A stretch of DNA of 49,362 nt, from contig CASDQW010000077.1 of the NCBI GenBank assembly GCA_949282965.1, positions 1 through 49,362 of the forward strand, in the 5' to 3' direction. The stretch is from an uncultured Lentisphaeria bacterium. GTDB lineage: Bacteria > Verrucomicrobiota > Lentisphaeria > Victivallales > Victivallaceae. Below the pieces are notes generated by a model, which had not been told where the DNA came from, did no database searches, and was given only the letters and a program-made list of their open reading frames with translations. Below are positions 42,184 through 49,362 of this stretch, one piece after another; within the stretch, counting starts at the first letter, position 1, and each line of letters starts with the position of its first letter. The position numbers were made by a program, and so were the translations under genes.

Positions 42184-43317
42184 CTATTCTTCTGCGCCGT
42201 ACACCTTCAGCAACGCCCGCATGGACGGCGTCCGTACCTGTTCGATCAGGCGACGTCCGGTGATTTCATCCCGGGCATTGGGATCGGCATGATAGTCAAG
42301 CAGCAGTTTCGCCGCCTGAAAGTGATCACCGCGGACCGCCTGCATCAGAGCAGTTCGGGTCAACTGATTGCGTTTATTGGGGTCGGCCCCTTTTTCCAGC
42401 AGCAGCTGAACCAGTTCGTCATGTCCGTCCCAGGCCGCCAGCATCAGCAACGTCTGACCGTTCGGTGCGGCCAGGTTGGGATCGGCACCGTCTTTCAGCA
42501 TCCGGATGGCTGCCGCGGTCTGGCCCGAGGCGATGGCGTTGGCGAGCATATTGTAGGTATACCGATCGATCTTGGGCGTGATGTCCTCCGGTAACAATAC
42601 GTTTTCCAGTGGAATGTCGAGGTCCCGGACAACCTGCGGATAGATTTCACGCCAGATGCCGTCCGGAGTCACCCTTGCGAGCCGTTCCGGGTGTTCGCCA
42701 TAGCGGAGCTCCAGAAAAAATCGCAATTCGGGCACTTTCCGGGAGGCACGCAACAGGAATTCCGCCCGGGTCGGCGCATGCGTCAGCGGCAGACTGCGGA
42801 TATTTTGGTTGCTGGCTCCGCGCAGTGTCAGGTTTTCCGGCGTGGCCTTTCCGAGTCGAAACAAGCCTCCCCTGGCCATTTCGAACGGGATGTCCCGCAA
42901 CGTGTCCGGATGAAATATGACGGCGAATGCCGCTTCCGCCTCTTTGCGGGCCTTTTCGGCATTTGCGGCTCCCCGGCGCAGAGCGGCGGCAACCTGTCGT
43001 TCGGTTTCCAGTGCGTCTGTAGGGCAGGAGTCAGCCAGATTGTTGACGGCATTCAGTTCTTGTTGATAGTCTTCAAAATGGTTGGTGCGGATTCCCCGCA
43101 CAAGGACGGCATAGAGCTGTTGCTGCTGTAAGCTGGCCTGATATAGAAATGAGAGGGCCCGGTTTTGAAGCTGTGCCGCACGATCTGCAGAGATGGGCTG
43201 CTGGGCAGATGCGGTTGATCGTCCGGCATACAGATACCAGCCGATTCCGGAGGCTGCGGCGATCAGCAGGGCCGTCAGCGCACATACCAATCTTTTTTTC
43301 TTTCGCCTCAGGTCCAT
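42184..43317 (-). CDS. Membrane-anchored ankyrin-repeat protein
   Basis: A 377-residue protein with a basic start (MDLRRKKKRL) and one hydrophobic segment (about residues 10-29), so it is probably anchored with its C-terminus outside the cytoplasm. A helical region covers about 45-140. Ankyrin repeats occupy about 255-375 (DGADPNLAAPNGQTLLMLAAWDGHDELVQLLLEKGADPNKRNQLTRTALMQAVRGDHFQAAKLLLDYHADPNARD shows the 33-residue spacing). These usually mediate protein contacts. The start at 43317, 2 bases after the nadK stop codon and behind AAAGGATAT, is preferred to an earlier ATG inside nadK. Confidence 0.8.
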   Translation of the reverse strand: MDLRRKKKRLVCALTALLIAAASGIGWYLYAGRSTASAQQPISADRAAQLQNRALSFLYQASLQQQQLYAVLVRGIRTNHFEDYQQELNAVNNLADSCPTDALETERQVAAALRRGAANAEKARKEAEAAFAVIFHPDTLRDIPFEMARGGLFRLGKATPENLTLRGASNQNIRSLPLTHAPTRAEFLLRASRKVPELRFFLELRYGEHPERLARVTPDGIWREIYPQVVRDLDIPLENVLLPEDITPKIDRYTYNMLANAIASGQTAAAIRMLKDGADPNLAAPNGQTLLMLAAWDGHDELVQLLLEKGADPNKRNQLTRTALMQAVRGDHFQAAKLLLDYHADPNARDEITGRRLIEQVRTPSMRALLKVYGAEE

Positions 43318-43319
43318 GT

Positions 43320-44072
43320 TCAGAAATATCCTTTGAACGGGAGTTTGTTCGGGTGCCGCAGCGCCCGGCATTTGGGACACATGAAATCGCTCAGCGCATA
43401 AATCCGGGCGATTTCCCCGGTCTGAAAGAGTTCAATGGCGTCTCCTTCCTGAACCTCCAGGCTTTCCGGAGAATTGTCGGCGACGACGATTCCGGGGCCG
43501 CGGACGATTTCGATACGCACGCGCGAACGGCTGTCCAGGACCAGGTGGCTGACCTCTTCGGTGCTGTTGCTGAATGCCAGGCCGATGCCCACCCGGAAAA
43601 TACTGTGGGTGATGCTGCGATAATAAGCCGTGCTGCCGTGAACCGATGCCAGCCCCACCCCGTCCCCGACGATTTCGTTGGCGTAGAGTTCCCCGTCGAT
43701 GCGGACCCGGTAGCGCAGAGCGTTGACGCGGTCCCGGTTGTGAATGAAAACATCATTGATGCCGAGGATGATGCGTCCTGCGTGTTGTCCGGCAATTTTC
43801 GGCAGCAGCGAGAGGGTGGCCGTTCCACGCCGGAAATTGTCCAGCTGGGTCCGGATATCGTGTTCGGGGCAGCGCGGAGCGGTCCGTTCGTCCCGGATCG
43901 GAAATTTGGGAATGCCGGGGTATTCCCGCTCCGCCTGCAGCAGTGTGCCGTCGCCGCCGTGGGCGATAATCACGTCGGGTGGTTGCTGTTCTTGGCAGCA
44001 AAAGCCGTACTCTTCCAGCAGTGGACGAATATCGTCCAGATTTTTGCCGACCAGCCGGATGTTCATATTCAT
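43320..44072 (-). CDS. nadK: NAD kinase (divergent)
   Basis: NAD kinase makes NADP from NAD and ATP. The 250-residue protein has the hallmark HGGDGTLLQAE (GGDGT at about residues 39-43), INDVFIHNRD (near 105) and DGVGLASVHGSTAYYRSI, matching the DG-x-x-x-TPTGSTAY motif but with SVHGSTAY. A short Cys pair (FMCPKC) near the C-terminus is unusual. It is shorter than the usual 270-300 residues because the N-terminal part is reduced. It sits 12 bases after the DUF2156 gene and just before the ankyrin gene. Confidence 0.85.
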   Translation of the reverse strand: MNMNIRLVGKNLDDIRPLLEEYGFCCQEQQPPDVIIAHGGDGTLLQAEREYPGIPKFPIRDERTAPRCPEHDIRTQLDNFRRGTATLSLLPKIAGQHAGRIILGINDVFIHNRDRVNALRYRVRIDGELYANEIVGDGVGLASVHGSTAYYRSITHSIFRVGIGLAFSNSTEEVSHLVLDSRSRVRIEIVRGPGIVVADNSPESLEVQEGDAIELFQTGEIARIYALSDFMCPKCRALRHPNKLPFKGYF

Positions 44073-44084
44073 GCCACGTTTACT

Positions 44085-44975
44085 TCATTTCAGTTTCAGG
44101 AAAACGCGCCGGACAAATCCGCACGGATCGAGAGAACGTTTCGCCTGCCGCAAACCCGGTTCTCCCATGTCCTGTTCCCGGTTCATCAGGCGTCCGCCGC
44201 GCGTCAGGAGTCGTTTTGCCAGTTCCGCAGTCAATGCCTGCGGCGCACCTTTGACCGTGTGGTCCGCCTTTTCAAAATGGATGTCCCAGGTATCGGCATT
44301 CAGGCGGCTGTACAACGAAAATCCCACCGGTTTTCCGCCGGCGAACAGCAGCAGCCCGCCCATTTCCAGTGCGGAAAAATGTGCCCGTACCGCCTCCAGT
44401 GCCGCATCTTCCTCCTCCAGGAATGCGCAGGCGTGCAGTTTCCGGTTCAATGCCCGCGCCAGCTCCAGCGCCGTATCCAGATTTTCCGGGCCGATCTCCG
44501 CGAAAACCGCATCGGGCGTATTGCGTTCGAATTGCCGCACCAGATTGCGCTTTTTTCGCAACAGCGGTCCGGTCAGTGTCGCCAGCTGCTCCAGATCGTA
44601 CAGATAATCGAACGCTCCTTCATCGATCTGCATATCGAACACCTTCGAGCAGTCCGCGTTCTGCTCCGTCCAGTACTCCTCCGGCACGTCATAAATGCCG
44701 CCGTCGCACAGTCCACACTGCTGCAACTCTTTCGCCAGCGCCGCCAGATCCCATGGCGCAAAATACGGCCCGATCGGGAAATGCATCAGGCGCGTCGCCC
44801 GTTCCACCACCACCAGCCGTCCGGCATGTTCGAAAAATACCTCATCGTACGGTTTCTGCCACAATACCAGATTGGCGAATGCACATTCGCAACTGGAGGT
44901 TTCCCGTCCCGCCAGCGCTTTCTGAAAAAGCACCCGGTCGCCACAGGCCACCGGGCGCAAATGGAGGTCATTCAT
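44085..44975 (-). CDS. DUF2156 / phosphatidylglycerol lysyltransferase C-terminal-like protein
   Basis: The 296-residue protein fits the DUF2156 group (GNAT-like fold, related to the catalytic half of MprF/lysylphosphatidylglycerol synthase). Marks are YLYDLEQLATLTGPLLRKKRNLVRQFER (about residues 128-155), MGGLLLFAGGKPVGFSLYSRL (about 211-231) and the end MNREQDMGEPGLRQAKRSLDP. MprF adds lysine from Lys-tRNA to phosphatidylglycerol; this protein lacks the flippase membrane part, and its acceptor is unknown. It starts 22 bases after mreB, which suggests an envelope-linked role. Confidence 0.8.
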   Translation of the reverse strand: MNDLHLRPVACGDRVLFQKALAGRETSSCECAFANLVLWQKPYDEVFFEHAGRLVVVERATRLMHFPIGPYFAPWDLAALAKELQQCGLCDGGIYDVPEEYWTEQNADCSKVFDMQIDEGAFDYLYDLEQLATLTGPLLRKKRNLVRQFERNTPDAVFAEIGPENLDTALELARALNRKLHACAFLEEEDAALEAVRAHFSALEMGGLLLFAGGKPVGFSLYSRLNADTWDIHFEKADHTVKGAPQALTAELAKRLLTRGGRLMNREQDMGEPGLRQAKRSLDPCGFVRRVFLKLK

Positions 44976-44997
44976 GGCAGGTGTCTCCCCACCAACC

Positions 44998-46026
44998 TTA
45001 TTCCAGCACCATGCTGTCGATTTCCTGAAGCATGATTCCTGCGCCGCGCGCTACCGCCCGCAGGGGATCTTCGGCGACGAAGACCGGCAGTCCGGTTTCT
45101 TCGGTCAGGAGCTTGTCCAGGCCGCTGAGCAGTGCGCCCCCGCCCGCAAGCATGATCCCGCGGTCGATCAGGTCCGCGGCGAGGTCGGGAGGACAGCGCT
45201 CCAAGGTGGCGCGAACCGCTTCAATAATGGTCGTGATCGGTTCCTGAAGCGCCATGCGGATTTCCGCGGCGGTGATCCGCACGGTTTTGGGCACGCGCGA
45301 AACCAGGTCAAGTCCCTTGACTTCCAGTTCCAGCTCGTCCCGTACCGGGTAAGCCGACCCGAGTCGGATCTTGATTTGTTCAGCGGTCAGTTCCCCGATC
45401 ATCAGGTTATATACCCGTTTCAGATGCGAGGTAATGGCGGAATCCAGTTCGTCGCCGCCGACGCGGACGCTCTTGGCCCCGACGATACCGGAGAGCGAAA
45501 TCACCGCGACTTCCGTTGTCCCGCCGCCGATGTCGACGATCATGCTCCCCGCCGGTTCCGCCACCGGCAATCCCACCCCGACGGCGGCCGCCATCGGTTC
45601 TTCGACCAGCACGACATTACCGGCACCGGCGCGGCGGGCACTGTCCTTGACCGCGCGGTTCTCCACTTCGGTAATGCCGGATGGGACGGCGACGAGGACG
45701 GAGGGATGCAGCAAGCGCCGCTGCCAGGCGACGGTGCGGATTGCCTTCTGAATGAAATAACGGAGCATTTCCTCCGTGATTTCGAAATCGGCGATGACAC
45801 CGTCTTTCATCGGACGAATGGCGCGGATATTGCCCGGGGTTTTACCGAGCATGCTTTTGGCCTCGCTGCCGACGGCGATGACTTCGCGGGTGTTTTCCTT
45901 GATCGCCACCACGGACGGTTCGGACAGGACGATGCCCTTGTCCCGCACGAAGACAAGACAATTCGCGGTACCGAGGTCGATGCCGATGTCAGTGGAAAAT
46001 AATTTTGACAAACTGTGCGTACCCAT
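44998..46026 (-). CDS. mreB: Rod shape-determining protein MreB
   Basis: MreB is the actin-like filament protein that guides peptidoglycan synthesis along the cell side wall. The 342-residue product has the actin-fold nucleotide motifs DIGIDLGTANCLVFV (about residues 13-27), VDIGGGTTEVAVISL (about 162-176), and IMLAGGGALLSGLDKLL near the end. The start at 46026 is preferred over 46035 because AGGA then lies at proper distance. No mreC, mreD, pbp2 or rodA follows; instead DUF2156, nadK, an ankyrin protein and purD follow. Confidence 0.94.
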   Translation of the reverse strand: MGTHSLSKLFSTDIGIDLGTANCLVFVRDKGIVLSEPSVVAIKENTREVIAVGSEAKSMLGKTPGNIRAIRPMKDGVIADFEITEEMLRYFIQKAIRTVAWQRRLLHPSVLVAVPSGITEVENRAVKDSARRAGAGNVVLVEEPMAAAVGVGLPVAEPAGSMIVDIGGGTTEVAVISLSGIVGAKSVRVGGDELDSAITSHLKRVYNLMIGELTAEQIKIRLGSAYPVRDELELEVKGLDLVSRVPKTVRITAAEIRMALQEPITTIIEAVRATLERCPPDLAADLIDRGIMLAGGGALLSGLDKLLTEETGLPVFVAEDPLRAVARGAGIMLQEIDSMVLE

Positions 46027-46072
46027 GGGGCCCATCCTGTTGAAAAAACGTTCTCTATGATTCCTTACGTCA

Positions 46073-46103
46073 TTTATAGTAGGGTGTTTTTATGAAAAGT
46101 CAA
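46073..46103 (-). promoter_or_regulatory. Promoter of the mreB operon
   Basis: On the minus strand, -35 TTGACT is at 46103-46098. The -10 is either TACTAT (46081-46076, 16-base spacer) or TATAAA (46078-46073, 19-base spacer). The start codon lies about 50 bases downstream, and the terminator of the upstream SGNH gene ends about 24 bases before the -35. Confidence 0.55.
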
Positions 46104-46126
46104 GCCGCCGGGGCGGGAAATGACTG

Positions 46127-46159
46127 AAAAACCCCGGCTTCCGGGGGGGAAGCCGGGGT
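46127..46159 (-). terminator. Rho-independent terminator after the SGNH hydrolase gene
   Basis: Read on the minus strand, ACCCCGGCTT (46159-46150) pairs perfectly with AAGCCGGGGT (46140-46131), followed by five T (46131-46127). It lies about 54 bases after the stop codon at 46213. Confidence 0.9.
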
Positions 46160-46212
46160 CCGGAACCGCCGATGTGGTCGACCTTGACGGTTTTTCCACG
46201 GCGCCGAAATGG

Positions 46213-48927
46213 TTATTCCGCTTTTTGCGGAGCGGGAACGAGTTTTTCCCCGAGCCGCATGGGCGACACTGTGTCGACGAAAGTGCCTTCTCCGTAAATG
46301 GAGGCCTGCCGGGACGGCCGGGTCTTTTCCACCATCAGATGACGGACGCTGCCGTTTTCGAAGGTGATTTCGAGCGGACGCGCCACGCCGATGTACCCGG
46401 TGAAATATTCCATCTGACCGCGTTCTCCCGGGCGCAGCGGCAGGGCGAACGACCGCTTGCCGATGGTAAACTTGAGTTCCTTGCCGTCCACTTTCTCCGC
46501 TTCAAACGAAACCGTGTACCAGCCGGGCAGGACCGGACGGCAGAGGCCGGTGGCCGGATCGATGAAGTTGGTGACTTCCACGCCACAGGCGGCGCGGTCG
46601 ATTTTCCCGGGAGAGGCGACGGCATGGCGCCGGAGGGCGTCGGCCAGGATGGCGGCTACATGGACATACCCTTCGGGCGTGGGATGGAGCCGGATGATTT
46701 TTTTCCAGTCGGGCAGGGCGCGCAGCGGTTTTTCGTACTCGACCAGTACGATTTTTCCGGTCGGGGTGTCGGTGGAGAAGCGCTGCCGCAGCAGTTCGTT
46801 GGTACGGGCCGCGGCCGCGTCACGGAACTGATAATCGGTGGAGTCCGGACGCCCGTCGGGCACGCAGGGGAAGATCGTTCCCAGAAATACCCGTTCTGTT
46901 CCGGGACGGGCAGCCAGGGATTCGGCGATCTGGACCAGGCGTTCGGCAGTGCCGGCGGCGACGGATTCAACCTGATCGGCGCTTTTGGCGGCGGCGCTGT
47001 CATTGACGCCGGCGAGCAGATGATAGTTGCGGGCCGGAGGAATGTCGTTCAGACGTTTCAGAATATGCGGCGTGCTGTTGCCGCCTTCTCCGGCGTGACT
47101 GTAGCCGAACTTCGCCGTATGTGTGCCGATAAAGGCAAGCTCCGGCAGATGCTGGAGCAGCTGACGACGGAAATGGTCGCCTTCGCCGTACCAGGTGATG
47201 CTGTCGCCGATCATGCACAGTTCCGTCTGATGATCGGGAAAGGTGTCATTCATTTCAGTCGGTATTTCCTTGAAATACAACGCGTCGACTGCGATCGCGC
47301 CGGTGTCGGCCGGCTTGCCGCCCGTGTGCGGGAAAATCGCCGGTCGTACCGAAGTCACACCACCGGGCAGGGCGTCCAGGGGCACTTCAAAATCCTGCCA
47401 TTCGGTGCCGACTTCGAACCGGCTCCGGCTGACCCAGCTTTGGGGTTTCCCGTTCTGGCTCCATTCGAAATCCACCATGACGGTGCCCGGCTGGTCCAGA
47501 CGGCGGATCTTCCCGCCGAAAAGATAGCGGGAGGTGGATTTGACCGGAATCGGGGCGGCCAGCATATAGGGGTTGAGCGTGGCCATGTCGTCGCGGAAAA
47601 TCAGGGCTTTGGTGCCCTGTGCGGGATTTTCCGTGGTGATGGTGGCGATGGTTTTGCCCTTGGCGCGCATTTCGTCATTCTGAACCGTGCCCCAGGGTCG
47701 CCAGTTCTGAGTGGTGCCGTCTTCAAAGTCCCAGGTGCGGTTGCTGTTCAGGCTGCTGCTTGGGGCCGCCGCGGATTGAGGGGCCGCCGCGGGTTGAGGG
47801 GCTGCGGCCGGGGGATTGTTGTCGGCGGGGACCTCCTTGAAATACAAGCCGTCGACCGCGATCGCGCCGGTGTCGGCCGGATTGCCGCCCGTGTGGGGGA
47901 AGATCGCCGGGCGCACCGAAGTCACATCGGCGGGAAGCGCTTTCAATTCCACGGCGAAATCCTGCCATTCGGTACCGATGTTGAGCCGGTGCCGCTTGGT
48001 CCAGCCCTTCGGGTTATTGTTACTGCTCCATTCGAAGTCCACCATGATGGTGCCCGGCTGGTCCAGACGGCGGATTTTTCCGCCGAGAATATAGCGGGAG
48101 GTGGATTTGACCGGAATCGGGTTGGCCAGCATATAGGGATTGAGCGTGGTCATGTCGTCGCGGAAAATCAGGGCTTTTGTGCCCTGTGCGGGATTTTCCG
48201 TGGTGATGGTGGCGATGGTTTTGCCCTTGGCGCGCATTTCGTCGTTCTGAACCGTGCCCCAGGGGCGCCAGTTCTGAGTGGTGCCGTCTTCAAAGTCCCA
48301 GGTGCGGTTGCTGTTCAGGCTGCCGCCCGGGGCCGTCGCGGTCTGAGGCGTGGCGGTCGGGGGATTGTTGTCGGCGGGAATTTCCTTGAAATACAATGCG
48401 TCGACTGCGATCGCGCCGGTGTCGGCCGGATTGCCGCCCGTGTGCGGGAAGATCGCCGGGCGCAACGAAGTCGCACCACTGGGCAGCGCGTCCAGCGTCA
48501 CCTCAAAATCCTGCCATTCAGTACCGATGTTGAGCCGGTGCCGCTTGGTCCAGCCTTTCGGGTTATTGTTACTGCTCCATTCGAAGTCCACCATGATGGT
48601 GCCCGGCTGGTCCAGACGGCGGATTTTCCCGCCGAAGCGATAGCGGGAGGTGGATTTGACCTGGATCGGGTTGGCCAGCATATAGGGATTGAGCGTGGTC
48701 ATGTCGTCGCGGAAAATCAGGGCTTTGGTGCCCTGTGCGGGATTTTCCGTGGTAATGGTGGCGAGGGGGGTGGTACGGGCACGCATTTCGTCGTTCTGAA
48801 CCGTACCCCAGTGGCGCCAGTTCTGGGTGGTGCCGTCTTCAAAGTCCCAGGTGCGATCTTCCGCCGGAGCGGTTCCGGCCAGCAGCAGCAAAGCCGCTGC
48901 GGTCAGAAAGTGGTAACATCGTTTCAT
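46213..48927 (-). CDS. Secreted SGNH/GDSL hydrolase with three tandem carbohydrate-binding-like modules
   Basis: A 904-residue exported protein. A signal peptide (1-22) is followed by three near-identical modules of about 165 residues, each starting RTWDFEDGTTQNWR and ending DTGAIAVDxLYFKE, at about 25-187, 208-370 and 397-560. They are joined by Pro/Ala-rich linkers. The modules have the beta-sandwich pattern of CenC-like carbohydrate-binding domains. A SGNH hydrolase domain follows (about 570-760: MIGDSITW with Ser near 576, AGEGGNS, LLAGVNDS near 641, and RLHPTPEG with His near 748). A C-terminal beta domain ends the protein. Such enzymes deacylate glycans. The block V Asp (DxxH) is replaced by Ile. 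AAGGAA precedes the ATG. Confidence 0.85.
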   Translation of the reverse strand: MKRCYHFLTAAALLLLAGTAPAEDRTWDFEDGTTQNWRHWGTVQNDEMRARTTPLATITTENPAQGTKALIFRDDMTTLNPYMLANPIQVKSTSRYRFGGKIRRLDQPGTIMVDFEWSSNNNPKGWTKRHRLNIGTEWQDFEVTLDALPSGATSLRPAIFPHTGGNPADTGAIAVDALYFKEIPADNNPPTATPQTATAPGGSLNSNRTWDFEDGTTQNWRPWGTVQNDEMRAKGKTIATITTENPAQGTKALIFRDDMTTLNPYMLANPIPVKSTSRYILGGKIRRLDQPGTIMVDFEWSSNNNPKGWTKRHRLNIGTEWQDFAVELKALPADVTSVRPAIFPHTGGNPADTGAIAVDGLYFKEVPADNNPPAAAPQPAAAPQSAAAPSSSLNSNRTWDFEDGTTQNWRPWGTVQNDEMRAKGKTIATITTENPAQGTKALIFRDDMATLNPYMLAAPIPVKSTSRYLFGGKIRRLDQPGTVMVDFEWSQNGKPQSWVSRSRFEVGTEWQDFEVPLDALPGGVTSVRPAIFPHTGGKPADTGAIAVDALYFKEIPTEMNDTFPDHQTELCMIGDSITWYGEGDHFRRQLLQHLPELAFIGTHTAKFGYSHAGEGGNSTPHILKRLNDIPPARNYHLLAGVNDSAAAKSADQVESVAAGTAERLVQIAESLAARPGTERVFLGTIFPCVPDGRPDSTDYQFRDAAAARTNELLRQRFSTDTPTGKIVLVEYEKPLRALPDWKKIIRLHPTPEGYVHVAAILADALRRHAVASPGKIDRAACGVEVTNFIDPATGLCRPVLPGWYTVSFEAEKVDGKELKFTIGKRSFALPLRPGERGQMEYFTGYIGVARPLEITFENGSVRHLMVEKTRPSRQASIYGEGTFVDTVSPMRLGEKLVPAPQKAE
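47255..48858. repeat. Three tandem in-frame repeats of about 550 bases
   Basis: The segments starting (minus strand) near 48854, 48307 and 47739 are highly similar at DNA level over about 480-490 bases each. Periods are about 547 and 568 bases; the linker between copies differs in length and sequence. They encode the three binding modules of the SGNH protein. The third copy, nearest the hydrolase, differs most in its centre (QNGKPQSWVSRSRFEVG against NNNPKGWTKRHRLNIG). Confidence 0.9.
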
Positions 48928-48994
48928 GACGTAGTTCCTTTTTGGTTGCATGATGAAGTTTCAATGGAGCTGTTTTTTCAATAAATTAGCAATC

Positions 48995-49023
48995 AGTATA
49001 TCATAATTTTTAAGTGCAGTCAA
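48995..49023 (-). promoter_or_regulatory. Promoter of the SGNH hydrolase gene
   Basis: On the minus strand: -35 TTGACT (49023-49018), a 17-base spacer, and -10 TATACT (49000-48995). The start codon at 48927 lies about 68 bases downstream in an AT-rich leader. Confidence 0.7.
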
Positions 49024-49040
49024 ATTGATCCGGGGACATC

Positions 49041-49078
49041 CGGAGGAAAATCCGGATACAGTGGGCATCCGGATTTTC
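49041..49078. terminator. Hairpin after the propeller-type gene at the right edge
   Basis: GGAAAATCCGGAT (about 49043-49055) pairs with ATCCGGATTTTCTCC (about 49065-49078) in a 13-bp perfect stem, 9 bases after the stop codon of the minus-strand gene. The T-run is inside the stem rather than after it, so efficiency is uncertain. Confidence 0.5.
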
Positions 49079-49086
49079 TCCCCCGG

Positions 49087-49362
49087 TCAGGGCCGGGCCG
49101 AAATATCGAATGCGAAAAGACGATTCTGGTCCGTTCCGATCCACAGCCGTCCGGCAAACACGGCGCCCGCTGTCGGCCGTCCCGTGACCGGGAGCTGCCG
49201 GGTGACGGTGCCGTCCCGGTCGACGATCAGAATCCGACCGGGAACGCCGACTGCGAACGACGGTTCGGCGCCGGGCAGGGCCAGCACCAGGGTGGGATCT
49301 CCGGGGAGTTCCACCAGTTTCCGCAGCTGGAATGTCCGGTCGAAGAGGTAGAAGAGCCGTCG
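49087..49362 (-). CDS. C-terminal end of a beta-propeller-type protein (partial)
   Basis: The last 91 residues of a gene that continues past the right edge; reading is open to base 49362. Two propeller-like blade patterns are visible: VGVPGRILIVDRDGTVTRQLPVTG, and GAVFAGRLWIGTDQNRLFAFDISARP just before the stop codon at 49087. This resembles PQQ/WD-type blades and the ends of the two heparinase-propeller proteins in this window. Whether it is a third member cannot be told from this part. The GTG at 49314 is internal, not a start. Confidence 0.65.
   Translation of the reverse strand, partial: RRLFYLFDRTFQLRKLVELPGDPTLVLALPGAEPSFAVGVPGRILIVDRDGTVTRQLPVTGRPTAGAVFAGRLWIGTDQNRLFAFDISARP

Noticed and set aside
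40696..45035. Plus-strand frames of 494 and 628 codons opposite purD, the ankyrin gene, nadK and DUF2156.
   Set aside because: They span several real minus-strand genes and their junctions, which a true gene would not do.
46120..48984. 954-codon plus-strand frame with internal repeats opposite the SGNH gene.
   Set aside because: Its repeats simply mirror the tandem modules of the real minus-strand gene, and it starts inside that gene's terminator.
1..49362. Mobile elements, CRISPR arrays, tRNA or rRNA genes.
   Set aside because: No transposase, integrase, terminal inverted repeats, spaced direct repeats, or cloverleaf-type sequences were recognised by eye; tRNAscan and a CRISPR finder would be needed to exclude them fully.

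Overview
The window reads as a chromosomal segment of a Gram-negative, GC-rich member of the PVC superphylum, most likely a Lentisphaerae/Victivallales bacterium. This is inferred from gene content, not from a search. The pointers are: a DUF1549/DUF1553, DUF1501 and IPT/TIG secreted-protein trio of the planctomycete kind; a pseudopilin-like protein ([10 protein letters not shown] start) with a non-secretion-type C-terminal region; very large heparinase II/III enzymes; a GH127 arabinofuranosidase; many stand-alone sugar regulators (GntR, LacI, AraC); and lpxA, which implies an outer membrane with lipid A. No mobile element, tRNA, rRNA or CRISPR array was seen. Genes are packed tightly and no gene-free stretch exceeds 300 bases.

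Layout. 1-6878 (+): end of the ribosomal protein operon (rplF end, rplR, rpsE, rplO, secY, with no rpmD), a terminator, then cmk, a YbgC-like thioesterase, manA and argS. 6940-12826 (-): a RidA/chorismatase-like protein followed by the DUF1549/1553, DUF1501 and IPT-domain trio. 12982-15113 (-): a Nudix hydrolase, an ECF sigma factor, its zinc-finger anti-sigma factor and a secreted proline-rich coiled-coil protein. 15249-17145 (+): fmdB-like zinc ribbon, rsmA and nfo, closed by a strong terminator. 17214-23656 (-): GntR regulator, pseudopilin and a 1425-residue heparinase/propeller protein. 23870-26905 (-): LacI regulator, Gfo/Idh/MocA oxidoreductase and nagB. 27076-28948 (-): a Gfo/Idh/MocA oxidoreductase followed by ispE, divergent from pyrH, lpxA, a solute-binding lipoprotein, a CBM9-like protein and a MarC protein (29137-33232, +). 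33288-36833 (-): a second heparinase/propeller protein. 37040-38923 (-): GH127, divergent from an AraC regulator and an AAA ATPase (39042-40781, +). 40864-46026 (-): mreB, a DUF2156 protein, nadK, an ankyrin protein and purD. 46213-48927 (-): a secreted SGNH hydrolase with three near-identical binding modules. 49087 to the right edge (-): the end of a propeller-type protein.

The housekeeping blocks supply translation, nucleotide, isoprenoid, lipid A and cell-shape functions. Between them sit small regulator-plus-enzyme units for complex glycans: uronate-containing polysaccharides (heparinase-type lyases), amino sugars (nagB), arabinosides (GH127) and acylated glycans (SGNH). This fits a host-associated or mucin/plant-glycan degrading lifestyle. 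Eight sigma-70-like promoters could be placed by eye, seven with 17-base spacers. The least understood parts are the two giant heparinase/FG-GAP fusions, the GntR-pseudopilin-heparinase locus, the SGNH protein with its repeated module and missing catalytic Asp, and the Gfo/Idh gene beside lpxA, which may point to a 3-amino-sugar lipid A.
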